Position numbers and translations under genes: made by a program. From contig OZ022596.1 of NCBI GenBank assembly GCA_963669155.1, forward strand, positions 6,429,763 through 6,493,762: a stretch of 64,000 bases of DNA, in the 5' to 3' direction. The notes beneath the pieces are model-generated. The model saw nothing but the letters and a program-made list of their open reading frames with translations. It made no database searches and was not told the origin of the DNA. Shown piece by piece: positions 39,001 to 46,465 of this stretch (positions are counted from its first letter, which is position 1; the number at the start of each line of letters is the position of its first letter). This DNA is from Arbacia lixula (lineage: Eukaryota; Echinodermata; Echinoidea; Arbacioida; Arbaciidae).

Positions 39001-39578
39001 CCTTTGCGATGCAGTGTAGCTGGTATTTTGTATCTTCGCACAAACCAAGCACACCCTTGAGTACAAATTACAACGCCATTAGAACATTTTATCCACAAAT
39101 CCGATGTGTGTGTTAAGGGGCAACGCGATGTAGCATACCATGTATAAAGCTTTAATTGCGTCTTCAAACATTTTCCTCTTTCAAAGAGGTATGATAACAA
39201 TGCAGCCCCTGGGGCAATGTTGTTTAACAATGACTTATCTCTATAGACTATAGACTACCAATGTGGTGTCACAACAAATCTCTGGTTCTTAAAAACATTC
39301 CTCGAGAGAGAGATTTACTGGTCTGATCGTCTAGTGCGCTAGTCTTATACACTCTTTTTTTAATGTAAATAAAGCCGCCATTGTTCAAATTGGCGTTGCA
39401 TATAATTTTACCGAAGTGTAGTCTTGAATGTTGTTCGTGCAGAAAAAAAATAACCTGCTCTTTAAATTCGCGATATATATGGATGTATTAATAAATAAGA
39501 AATTTTAACACACTTACCACCAAAAATGAACGCATCCAGCAGACACGTGACTATCAGCAATAAAAGAGTACCCTTCAT
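12309..39578 (-). CDS. giant mucin-like YWTD/EGF receptor gene (about 20 exons)
   Basis: One - strand gene assembled from splice signals and phase. Coding order: 39518-39578 signal peptide; 34032-34337, 31898-32057, 31116-31237 and 30215-30517 YWTD propeller; 29697-29837 EGF-like; nine Thr/Ser cassettes between 29230 and 24260; 23380-23469 and 22268-22333 linkers; 15334-21537 giant Asn/Thr repeat; 12886-13019 transmembrane; 12309-12340 probable tail. The product would be about 2,790 residues: secreted start, propeller of about 297 residues (the size of a six-bladed LDL-receptor class B propeller), then a huge glycosylated stalk, one membrane pass and a short tail. It resembles a mucin-type adhesion or recognition receptor. 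I recognise the modules, not the whole protein. The join from the transmembrane exon to the tail is unsettled. Confidence 0.75.
12608..12840. mobile_element. palindromic Tc1/mariner-like MITE, copy 1
   Basis: CACTACAGCTCAAAGGAAT at the left end is inverted at the right end (CCTTTGAACTGTAGTG), and the whole 233 bp folds on itself. TA flanks both ends, the Tc1/mariner target duplication. Other copies are at 59,337-59,568 and 60,829-61,065. Confidence 0.8.
12886..13019 (-). CDS. transmembrane exon of the mucin-like receptor
   Basis: This 134-bp exon (phase 1 in, phase 0 out) has acceptor ATCGTGCAG and donor GTATGT. It encodes QQVSANRR, the hydrophobic span [20 protein letters not shown] and LVV, then the basic stop [13 protein letters not shown]. 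This is a clear single-pass segment with an inward positive flank. A Tc1/mariner-like MITE begins 46 bp beyond the donor. Confidence 0.85.
13195..14077. repeat. dispersed element, copy 1 (in receptor intron)
   Basis: The start (TTCCACATACTAATAATGTT and on through GGTGATAGTACTTTTTGGTT) and end (GACGAACTATCACTTTCTCG, then TTCGGAAAGATAGC) match 32,231-32,912 in order. The middles differ in length. It contains internal inverted segments and no protein, so it is a non-autonomous DNA element of unknown family. Confidence 0.65.
14361..14611. mobile_element. MITE with ACTGCC ends, copy 1
   Basis: The left end (ACTGCCCTACTCCGGCAAAA) is imperfectly inverted at the right end (CTTCCTTTTGTCAGAGTGGA and so on). 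It matches 61,293-61,544 over its length, including GGGTTATTGGTA and CTTGCTGCGAGATATT. Confidence 0.7.
14938..15185. repeat. dispersed repeat, copy 2 of a pair
   Basis: Matches 9,190-9,540 (GATCAATTGCAATTTCGAAA, then GATGTTGATTGGTCATTG and GGAAGTGGACATGACTG). It ends about 150 bp from the donor of the giant exon. Confidence 0.55.
15334..21537 (-). CDS. giant exon: Asn/Thr 16-residue repeat stalk
   Basis: A single open exon of 6,204 bp (2,068 codons), phase 1-1, with acceptor GCTCAACAG and the strong donor GTGAGT. The N-terminal half repeats [16 protein letters not shown], and the C-terminal half repeats [17 protein letters not shown] short irregular segment lies between them (about 18,000-18,400). 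The period is 48 bp throughout, giving roughly 125 units. Nearly every unit carries an Asn-Thr-Thr glycosylation sequon plus several Thr for O-glycans, and there is almost no Cys. It would form a long, rod-like, heavily glycosylated stalk. The exon length is an exact multiple of three and its phase matches both neighbours, which supports it being coding. Confidence 0.8.
15850..18010 (-). repeat. 48-bp minisatellite, type B units
   Basis: About 45 units of 48 bp; each unit on the + strand shows GTTGCAGTTGTGTTCATATT. It includes a 288-bp (6-unit) duplication at about 16,500-16,787 and 16,788-17,075, nearly identical. Confidence 0.85.
18420..21400 (-). repeat. 48-bp minisatellite, type A units
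   Basis: About 60 units of 48 bp; each unit on the + strand shows GGTTTGTACTCGGGTTTACC. It includes a 240-bp (5-unit) block at about 19,861-20,100 that is repeated at 20,101-20,340 with a single difference seen by eye. Confidence 0.85.
21538..22267 (-). other. intron before the giant exon
   Basis: AT-rich, no exon or repeat recognised. Confidence 0.5.
22268..22333 (-). CDS. linker exon D before the giant exon
   Basis: This 66-bp phase 1-1 exon has acceptor TTTTTCTCAATTTTTCAG and donor GTAAGTG. It reads [20 protein letters not shown] and ends with two Phe. The first residues resemble those of the other cassettes. Confidence 0.65.
22334..23379 (-). other. intron between linker exons C and D
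   Basis: No exon was recognised. Short + strand frames at about 22,679-22,990 show no domain. Confidence 0.45.
23380..23469 (-). CDS. Thr/Ser linker exon C
   Basis: This 90-bp phase 1-1 exon has acceptor TTTCCAG and donor GTGAGT. It reads [18 protein letters not shown], then [12 protein letters not shown]. It has the length and phase of a B cassette, with a diverged sequence. Confidence 0.7.
24260..24349 (-). CDS. Thr/Ser cassette B5
   Basis: Type B exon, 90 bp, phase 1-1, donor GTAAGTA. It is the last copy of the array in coding order. Confidence 0.75.
24793..24870 (-). CDS. Thr/Ser cassette A4
   Basis: Type A exon, 78 bp, phase 1-1, [18 protein letters not shown] and so on, with donor GTAAGA. 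Confidence 0.75.
25414..25503 (-). CDS. Thr/Ser cassette B4
   Basis: Type B exon, 90 bp, phase 1-1. Its donor is GTGGGT instead of GTAAGT, so it may be spliced less efficiently. Confidence 0.7.
26051..26140 (-). CDS. Thr/Ser cassette B3
   Basis: Type B exon, 90 bp, phase 1-1. Acceptor ATTTACAG and donor GTAAGTA. It starts [18 protein letters not shown]. The type A exon expected before the next B copy is missing. Confidence 0.75.
26609..26686 (-). CDS. Thr/Ser cassette A3
   Basis: Type A exon, 78 bp, phase 1-1, [18 protein letters not shown] and so on. Splice sites are kept. Confidence 0.75.
27226..27315 (-). CDS. Thr/Ser cassette B2
   Basis: Type B exon, 90 bp, phase 1-1, donor GTAAGTA. 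It reads [18 protein letters not shown] and so on; the first residue is Val where other copies have Asp. Confidence 0.75.
27991..28068 (-). CDS. Thr/Ser cassette A2
   Basis: Type A exon, 78 bp, phase 1-1, same splice sites as A1. It reads [18 protein letters not shown] and so on, with a few substitutions from A1. Confidence 0.75.
28613..28702 (-). CDS. Thr/Ser cassette B1
   Basis: This 90-bp phase 1-1 exon (30 codons) has acceptor TTTCCAG and donor GTAAGTA. It reads [18 protein letters not shown], then [12 protein letters not shown]. It is the first of five type B exons. Confidence 0.75.
29153..29230 (-). CDS. Thr/Ser cassette A1
   Basis: This 78-bp phase 1-1 exon (26 codons) has acceptor GATTTAG and donor GTAAGA. 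It reads [18 protein letters not shown], then THSNHVST. It is the first of four near-identical type A exons. Confidence 0.75.
29697..29837 (-). CDS. exon 6: short EGF-like module
   Basis: This 141-bp phase 1-1 exon has acceptor TTTTCTAG and donor GTAAAA. It reads [20 protein letters not shown], then GYQC, then a Pro/Thr-rich stretch ending TTAITT. An EGF module normally follows a YWTD propeller, and the first four cysteines are spaced as in EGF. The usual fifth and sixth cysteines are absent from this exon, so the module is shortened or merges directly into the stalk. Confidence 0.8.
30215..30517 (-). CDS. exon 5: YWTD propeller, part 4
   Basis: This 303-bp phase 1-1 exon has a pyrimidine-rich acceptor (CTTTTCCCACAG) and donor GTTAGT. 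It contains [18 protein letters not shown] and [16 protein letters not shown], the second an exact YWTD motif. Together with exons 2-4 it gives about 297 residues, the size of a six-bladed propeller. Base composition here is GC-richer than the flanks. Confidence 0.9.
30771..30942. repeat. 172-bp hairpin repeat in receptor intron
   Basis: CATTTTAGAAACTTGCTGAA at the left and TTCAGCAAGTTTCTAAAATG at the right are perfect inverted repeats, and the stem continues through AGTGTTTTGCCC toward the centre. Probably a small MITE. Confidence 0.75.
31116..31237 (-). CDS. exon 4: YWTD propeller, part 3
   Basis: This 122-bp exon (phase 2 in, phase 1 out) has acceptor CGTGCCAG and donor GTGTGTA. It starts with [15 protein letters not shown], a canonical YWTD-type strand, and ends with SISVYWN before the next exon. 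Confidence 0.85.
31380..31850. repeat. AGT and ATC trinucleotide repeats
   Basis: An AGT array (about 31,380-31,480) is followed by an ATC/TCA-rich array (about 31,540-31,855), both inside one receptor intron. Confidence 0.85.
31898..32057 (-). CDS. exon 3: YWTD propeller, part 2
   Basis: This 160-bp exon (phase 1 in, phase 2 out) has acceptor CTTCACAG and donor GTATGA. It reads [20 protein letters not shown], then a segment ending FDADFRNE across the splice. The MVFDP and LYMI elements mark a blade. The phase-2 donor is confirmed by the next exon, whose first base restores ILYWTEG. Confidence 0.85.
32231..32912. repeat. dispersed element, copy 2, with CGCGTCCTAA array
   Basis: Related to 13,195-14,077 at both ends. 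Its centre (about 32,455-32,635) is a tandem array of ten-base CGCGTCCTAA-type units that is absent from the other copy. Confidence 0.65.
32925..33990. repeat. kilobase-scale AGT trinucleotide repeat
   Basis: More than 1 kb of imperfect AGT (ACT on the coding strand), from irregular units at the left to nearly pure runs at the right. It lies in the intron between propeller exons 2 and 3. Long Tyr, Leu, Thr or Ser frames across it are repeat artefacts. Confidence 0.95.
34032..34337 (-). CDS. exon 2: YWTD propeller, part 1
   Basis: This 306-bp phase 1-1 exon has acceptor TTTTCACCAG and donor GTAAGTA. It encodes [11 protein letters not shown], then [19 protein letters not shown] and [20 protein letters not shown]. 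The last is a clear LDL-receptor class B blade (FDP, then YWW in the YWTD position). The intron that follows carries a kilobase-size trinucleotide repeat. Confidence 0.85.
34800..35222. repeat. family-5 palindromic repeat
   Basis: It contains the family marks of this window: a TTTCCTTTAG-like end, TTTCTTCTTTTTTAAAACC and GAGAGCATCTGACGTCAC. Related copies are at 29,385-29,490 (half), 41,811-41,930 (half), 43,421-43,902, 45,609-46,465 and 58,586-59,011. Confidence 0.5.
35970..36122. repeat. (CT)n microsatellite
   Basis: Pyrimidine run of CTCTCT with a poly-C part near the right end. Confidence 0.9.
36208..36440. repeat. small inverted-repeat element
   Basis: ATAGAGTACCGAA at the left is inverted as TTCGGTACTCTAT at the right, about 233 bp apart. 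The interior also has TTCTAAAC and GTTTAGAA segments facing each other. MITE-like. Confidence 0.6.
36838..37290. repeat. large palindromic repeat
   Basis: The left arm (GCATCCTATCATGCCTATTG, TCGCGAGAGGATGAA, GACCCTTTCTTGTG) is inverted in the right arm (CACAAGAAAGGGTCACC, TTCATCCTCTCGCGA, GACAATAGGCATGACATGAT). A non-autonomous DNA element is likely. Confidence 0.65.
39518..39578 (-). CDS. exon 1: start codon and signal peptide
   Basis: On the - strand, ATG at 39,578-39,576 opens [20 protein letters not shown], a typical signal peptide (Lys, then a hydrophobic core). The donor GTAAGTG follows in phase 1. It is too short to stand out by length, but its phase matches the first propeller exon about 5 kb away. 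Confidence 0.75.
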
Positions 39579-42500
39579 CGTGGTAAAAATCAATCAGTCA
39601 CTCGACGTCGGTTCTTGCTGATGTATGATTTCAAGAAAAGCACAGGCTGACAAAAGACACCCGTTGTGTTTTTTAAATATTTCACTGCCAATTAAATATA
39701 ATCGATTGGATTTGCGTGTATAAATTGTGAACAAATGCACATATGCCTCGTAACAAGTTAGATAGTGTTGGCGGAGAAAGCAGCGTCGAATACGTAACAC
39801 TTATCTGGTCTGAACTCGCAACTGTTCTCGTTTTAATCCTCTCATCACCGAAAGATGAAAAGACTATTTAGTTTCTGCACGCTTCTATGCCCATGGTAAT
39901 AAGAGGCTTTTTTGCTTTAAATCAGACGACTATACGATATACACGTATATTTGCTGCGGCACAACCTATATTATATGATGTATTTCGTTGCTCACTTATA
40001 TTTATGCTACTCTCCTGTTCGTGTCCTTAACGAGTTTCCTCCACACAAACCACCAACAATCTCAACGCAAACTACTCTCGAACGCCGGCTCTTCCCGTTT
40101 TACCAGCCTAGTCTCCTCGCCCGTGTCTCTTCTGTCCCGCTCTCTTTCTCCGACAGCCGTGATTATTTTTTCGAAGGCGTCCTGTCGGCACGAAACCTCA
40201 CACAACGATGATAATTCCACGATTATATTAAACCACTCCGGTTATATCAAATCACATTATGTAGAAAGTCAACGCCCATAACGTTGAAACCTCACATCAA
40301 ATCCGTCTCCGTGCTCTTGCACCGTTTGCAGCTGACGTTGTCATTTTTCTCTTGGCGCAAAAGCATTTTAGAAAAATAGAATACTCAATGATGATAACTC
40401 CACAATTATAATAACCCCAATCGGTTGATATCACATATAGCAAATCCACGGCCCTAAACGTGAACGTTACGCACTATCTTTCGGTCTCCCTGCTCTTACG
40501 TCCTTTGCAGATGCCATGTGTCATCACGTATCACGTATGCAGATAATCCACGCCACTGACGTTGACATTAATCCTATTCAACTTTCTTTCACACTTTTCG
40601 GCTGGCGTTGCTATTTTTCCAGCATGCATCGGCACGGTATCCTTTCGAGAAACTGAGTATGAAATGATAGAATCTTACAGAATCTCGATTCTCAAAGCCA
40701 AACCAGCATGCTAGGTACGCAATATCACATGGCTAACCCACGCCAATAATGCGCGCTGGTTACTATACAGAGACAACATCCTGTTCACTCGGAGCTGCAA
40801 GTTTTATCAAGGTTCTTGGTCCCAGGGTCCACGTGACTCTTTTGAAAACCTTACAAAATTAAGTCTTTGTGAGCTACGGGTAACTTTCTTCACAAGTAAT
40901 ACACGGACCTCTCATTGGAAAGCGGAGTTCCTGCACGGTACACAAAGAGTTAATCACAAGAAGAGGATACACGGATGCAGGAACGCGTCATTACCATTAT
41001 ATAAGAGTTGCACCTGAAGTTGCTCTCTATAACCCTTTATGCGTCTTTGCACACAGGGCAGCAGTTCGTCTGGCATCGAACGGGTTAATGCCATGCGGTC
41101 GTATCACATGCTTTGTCTATGGGCACCATCCACTGTTTAATCCTCTTACTAACAGTCTTAGCAGCAAAGGTAGACTTAACGTAACAAGTTCACGGGGCTC
41201 CTGGCTTGTTACTGGGAGATGTATAGCATCTCACAGCGATCGATCAAGGATGTATTGAGCGAGGCTGGGTGGATTAATCCCCTGTTAGTCATACAGAAAC
41301 AGTGGCGCGGTGGGCGTAGACAGCCATGAACGTGTTTACAATTGTCTTCATAGTGTTACGCTCTATGTACCCGATGTATTTAAAAATCAATGTTTAATAC
41401 ATGCGGGTAAAGAAGGGAGTGAGCGTGTTGAACAATGGGCGATCTATCTCAATCCTTCTCAATTTCTCCAAGCAACACATACGGGCACTGTATTCAATTA
41501 AGTACGTACATACGAGGCTAATCTTCCGTAATAGTGTAAGAATAGCCCAGTTCTGCATGACTGCAATTTGTCCTTGAGTGTCGAGAGTATGATGCAGGTA
41601 TAGAAAATGAGGCCCTCGGGGTTTATAGGTAGTGTAGCTTTTTGCAAAAGTTAGGAAACGCGATGTGGATCAGCAGTAGATGTATAAATCGTACATATAC
41701 CATATATGACATTTCACAGTCATAGCTTCACGAATCTATTCAGGAAAGGTTGAAATCGATTTTTGTTGAAGTTTGAAATACATGATTTCTTAGAGACCAC
41801 AGTACTTTAAAGGAATAGTTCACCCTGATTTTTTTTTTTGTGTGTGTCAATAAAAGGAGACACAAGAAAGAATCAAATCAGGGAAGCTTTGGCGACAAGT
41901 GTTGATTTTGTGACGTCACGTGCTAGCTGTTCTCCATTATATTGTGCGGGATTACTTCTTCCGCGGCTGGACACGTATTTCATGTTACTTGTCTGAAAGG
42001 AAAATATCTGAAAGTAACGTTTCATGCAATTTTTTATGCAGCTATAATACGGAACATTGTGAAATTGAGACTTTTATACCGCAACTTGATATCACGTTTA
42101 TAGCCTTTTTGTCATATTGTAACACTATTCCTCGATTGATTCTTTATAAATGCATCGTAGGTATTACATGTCACAACTGCGCAAGCATATAGGGTGAGGT
42201 TATTTCCCCCAAAACCAGGCAAAATCATCCAGAGAATCGGCGGATTCGAACATGGGGGATCAAAGAGAACATATTTGTAAAGCGTTCTTTTGTGACTAGA
42301 AGGAGAGTACAATGAATCTGCATTAATTAAAGGGCAGCTGGAAATCCATTGGTGAAACATCCTTGGAATAACATAGCTTGATATTACCACGTTTTCACAA
42401 CTAAGAATGATCCGGCTGTGAAAAGATGCGTGTAACGTGTCACTGTATTTTATGCTACATCAGGTTTAATTACATTCTGATTTAATATGTTTTTCAGAAA

Positions 42501-43400
42501 CCTTAGATTTACGACGTGTCAAGTAGTAGCAGCGGACATCGTATTGGCCTGGCTCCAGGCTTTTGGAAATGATTGATAAAAAATCAAAAATAAGAATCTC
42601 TCCCCGTGTCCATACACAACACATCCATCGTATAGCTACATGTATGTTTCGGTATAGCTATACGATGCAAATCTGTGTGTAAACGCTGACTACGATACGT
42701 TGTATCATAAAACGTTCTATAAGTGTCAGGGCATCGTTTCTAACTAGAGAACTGTACATAGAGCGGCATTAACGAATCACGGTTCGCCGTTTGTGTGGAC
42801 GCTCACTATCCATGTTATCGATACGTCGTATACTAGCTGGTGATCATGCACGCAAAAAGAGACCAGACTCAGTCAATTCAAACTAGAACGCGCCCACCGG
42901 AAACAGGGAAACACACTGATCTCTCAATAGATCTGGATCTGTGGAGACATCAGTCATGTCAGTGGGCAGACAGCCCAACCATGCACATACAATTAGTGAT
43001 CTGTGCACCTGTTCGACGTTTCTTTAAAGAGTTGTAGTGTAGCTTTTTTGCGTTCACTTTACAAATGTTCACTGTATGGCGTTTCTTTATTAAGTTTCGG
43101 AACAAACTCGTCTTTGTAGTTAAGATAAGTCACTCTTTAATAATCCCCTTTCCTCCCTTTGTCCGCAAGGCGAGCTGGAGAAGGAATTGAGAATGGTTAG
43201 TCTACTGCATCCAGATCCGTTCATTAAAAATTGTAGCTTGGATTGGTAATGCCTAATAGCATGAGAATCAGGCTATCACATCGGGGAAGTATGATAACCT
43301 CGTGAGAATACATCATAAAAATGTATACGCCCCCGTAAAGTCACGAATTAAGACCATTATTATGTTACACTAATCTTTAGGGTCTTAACACACGGAACTC
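39579..43400. other. intergenic DNA upstream of the mucin-like receptor
   Basis: This includes the presumed promoter of the - strand gene just above 39,578, where I saw no convincing core element. Open frames of 60-97 codons have no domain. A half copy of the family-5 repeat lies at about 41,811-41,930. Confidence 0.4.
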
Positions 43401-43420
43401 AAAACGGGTCAATGCTATGC

Positions 43421-43630
43421 TTTAAAGGGATAGTCCACCCTAAAAATAAGTTGGTTTCAACCTCCACATGGCTTGACGAAAATCTGTCAAAGGATAAGAA
43501 AGTTATGATCTTTTGAAATTTCAATTTTGTGACGCCACGTGCGAGGTTCTCCCCCATGTGTTGTGTACAAAATAATTCTATAAACTGCTCTTGTTCTGTT
43601 TTGACAACGGAATGATATTCTTCTTCATAC

Positions 43631-43675
<45 letters not shown>

Positions 43676-43902
43676 CGAATTTCTAATGATGTATCAAATG
43701 CACAAATAACAGGATGAATATCATCTTGAGAAAATTCACATTTTATAAGACAATTGTACACAACATAATATGGGAGAGCACCTCACACGTGAGGCCACAA
43801 ATTCAAAGCTTTACAAGATCATAACTTTCTTATCATTTGACGGATTTTCATCAAACCTTCATTTGTTACAGCCAACTTATCATCAGGGTGAAATATCTCT
43901 TG
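43421..43902. mobile_element. family-5 palindromic MITE, best copy
   Basis: The left end (TTTAAAGGGATAGTCCACCC, then GACGAAAATCTGTCAAAGGA) is inverted at the right (GACGGATTTTCATCAAACCT, then ATCAGGGTGAAATATCTC). The interior has a GT microsatellite at 43,632-43,670. No protein is encoded. Confidence 0.7.
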
Positions 43903-44204
43903 AATAATAATCGGTATGAAAGGTAATGAAATTGCGAGTAAGTGCAACTAGTTTGAGTTTAAAATTTTTCATATTTGTGTATATTGTTATGCTTATGACG
44001 TCAGCTTGTGACGTCACTTAGATTTACAAAATGATATGATGCTAAAAAAGATTTTCAGGCGCAGACCGTATAGTGTCCCGAAAATGATTAAAACAATGAT
44101 CGCATAATGGTACAAATTAAGTTCAAACAGTTACACAACAATTTAAGTTATTATGCATTTGCATTAACTATTCATGTGTCCATTGAGAGGGAAGCACTCG
44201 TTGT

Positions 44205-44620
44205 TCCAAAGGTTCGTTATTCCTAAGGTCCACTATTCCGAAGGTTCGTTATTCCGAAGGTTCGTTACTCTGAGAAAGGAATTAGGTTCGTTAATTCGAA
44301 TGTTCGTTAGTCCGAAAAAAATAACGTTCGTTATTTCGAAGGGTCGTTAGTCCGAAAGATCGTTATTCGGGACCTTATTTCGTTTTCGGATTAATGAACC
44401 TTCGGAAAAACGAACTTTATGTCGTTTTCGGTATAAGAAACCTTCGGAATAACAAACTTTATTTCGTTTTCGGATTCACGAACCTTCAGAATAACGAACC
44501 TTTTTCGGAATAACGCCACAAACGCTCGGATTAGCGAACACTTTTTCACTGTATAGGCACTTTACGTGTTTCGGAATAACGAACCTTCGGAATAAGGAAC
44601 CTTCGGAATATCGAGCTGTA
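44205..44620. repeat. TTCGGAATAACGAACC-type repeat patch
   Basis: The left part repeats TTCGTTATTCCGAAGG and the right part repeats its inverse, CCTTCGGAATAACGAA, at 15-40 bp spacing. The array therefore has an overall inverted layout. It ends next to the LINE fragment. No open frame was seen. Confidence 0.75.
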
Positions 44621-44652
44621 ACCCAATGAGATATCGTTAGGATTGGTATATT

Positions 44653-45290
44653 GAAAAATAAGTACATGCTTTTGTCATGTGTCACCTAGACTATTGCAAT
44701 AGCCTGTTGTATGGAGTACCGGATATTCAATTTCAGAAACTGCAGGTCATTCAAAACTCGGCTGCAAGGCTTGTGACAAGAACAAACAAACGTGAATCTA
44801 TATCATCTGTACTAAGAGCCCTCCACTGGTTACCCATCAAATCACGTGTTAAGTTTAAGATCTTGCTACTTGCTTTCCACTGTTTTCATGACATAGCTCC
44901 TTCTTATCTATCAGAGTTAGTTGTAAAGTACGAACCTGTACGGAATTTAAGGTCAATTCAGAAAGACCTTTACAATGTACCTGTAGTCAGAACAAAGTGG
45001 TATGGTAAAAGGGGCTTTGCGCATGCTGCGCCAGAACTGTGGAATAGTATCCCATGCAGTGTGAGGCAATCTAACACAGTTGAGCAATTTAAAACTGCTC
45101 TGAAAACATACTTATTTAATTAAGCTACATTTTACTTAGTACAAGACATTCACCTCGCAGCAACTTTCCCTCTCTTCTTCTTCTTAATTTTCTTTTTCCT
45201 TTTAAGCGCGTTGAGACCTTTTTCAAAGGTATAATGCGCTATACAAGAACTGTTATATTATTATTATTATTATTATTATTATACATTTCT
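44653..45290 (+). mobile_element. LINE 3' end (CR1/L2-like), 5'-truncated
   Basis: An open frame at 44,677-45,123 reads DYCNSLLYGVPDIQFQKLQV, then QNSAARLVT, LRALHWLPIKSRVKFKILLL and AHAAPELWNSIP, ending LKTYLFN. This is the usual C-terminus of the reverse-transcriptase protein of CR1/L2/Jockey-group LINEs. After the stop come AAGCGCGTTGAGA, GCGCTATACAAGAACT and an (ATT)n tail, as in that group. The catalytic domain is missing because the copy is cut at its 5' end. The remaining frame has no stops, so the copy may be fairly young. Confidence 0.85.
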
Positions 45291-45608
45291 AGTGAATACT
45301 GCGCGACGCAACAGAGTTGAATCGGACCTTTAAGTATGCTAACATCGAGTTGACACGTCGTTAAAACGTCAACTTGATACGTGACGGTGGCATTAAGATA
45401 TCAGTTTACATATGTAGGAAGGGTAAAAGGCGCCATGCTAAATAACGTGTAATAATATTAGTTCTCTAAGTATATCACACCTCGATAATCCTGTTACCTG
45501 ATTGGTTGACAAGCATGATTTAGATTTAACCATCTTAGCAAAAGTATCTTCTTTGCATAGATAGTGGAAATATGATTTCAGGTATTTCAACAAGCGACTT
45601 ACAGCGAA

Positions 45609-46465
45609 AGTTCAACCTGAAGTTAAGTTGGTGTCAATAAAAGCAGAAACATGGCAAAAACATATTAGTGAAGATGGGTTAGATCTTAGCTAGATGGGTA
45701 AGATCATTTAAACTTTTAATTTTGTGAAGTCACGTACAAGGTGTTCTCTGCCGTGTGCTGTACAATTCCATAAATTGCTTTTTTCTTTATGGAAGAATAT
45801 ATTTTTCATACAGGTACACGTGCATGTGTAAATACGTATCTGAAATGCTATATCAAACGAACAAGTAAAATGATGCATATCCTGAATAGAAAACCATTAA
45901 AAGCAGCTTGCGCATAATGTCACGAAACCAAAATTTCAAACAATCGGAAGTTTCTTAGCTCAACTTGAAATTTACTTGGTTTCAATAAAAGTAGACACAC
46001 GAAAGAGACATGTATATTAGTGAAGGTTTTATGAAAATCCGTCAAAGGGTAAGAAAGATAAGATTTTTTTTTAAAGTTAAGATTTTGTGAGGTCACGTGC
46101 GAGGTGCTCTCTAATGGTAATGTTTTGTACAGTTTTGATCGAAAATGTGCATTTTCTCAAACAGATATGTATCCTGTTACCTGTGCATTTGATATATCAT
46201 TAGAAGTACAATTTTACACGCAAACATGAATGAAAGCAATAAACATTCCGTTGTAAAAAAAAAACAATTAAAGACAATGTATGGAATCATTCTGTACACA
46301 CAATATGGGAGAGCACCTCGCACGTCATGTCTTAAAAACGCAATTTCGATAGATCAGAACTTTCGTATCATTTAATGGATTTTCGTCAAACCTTCAGTAA
46401 TATGTTTCTTTTATGTTTCTTCTTTTATTGAAACCAACTCATTTTCAGAGTGAACTATCCTTTCA
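45609..46465. repeat. family-5 repeat, two copies joined or nested
   Basis: Two sets of family-5 marks (about 45,609-45,950 and 45,960-46,465) occur in a row. The right end (TTCGTCAAACCTTCAGTAAT, then CAGAGTGAACTATCCTTT) is inverted relative to the left. Confidence 0.55.

Larger units (their letters stand above)
34338..39517 (-). other. intron 1 of the mucin-like receptor
   Basis: This 5.2-kb stretch holds a family-5 palindromic repeat (34,800-35,222), a CT microsatellite (35,970-36,122), a small inverted-repeat element (36,208-36,440) and a large palindrome (36,838-37,290). No further exon with matching phase and domain content was seen. Confidence 0.5.
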
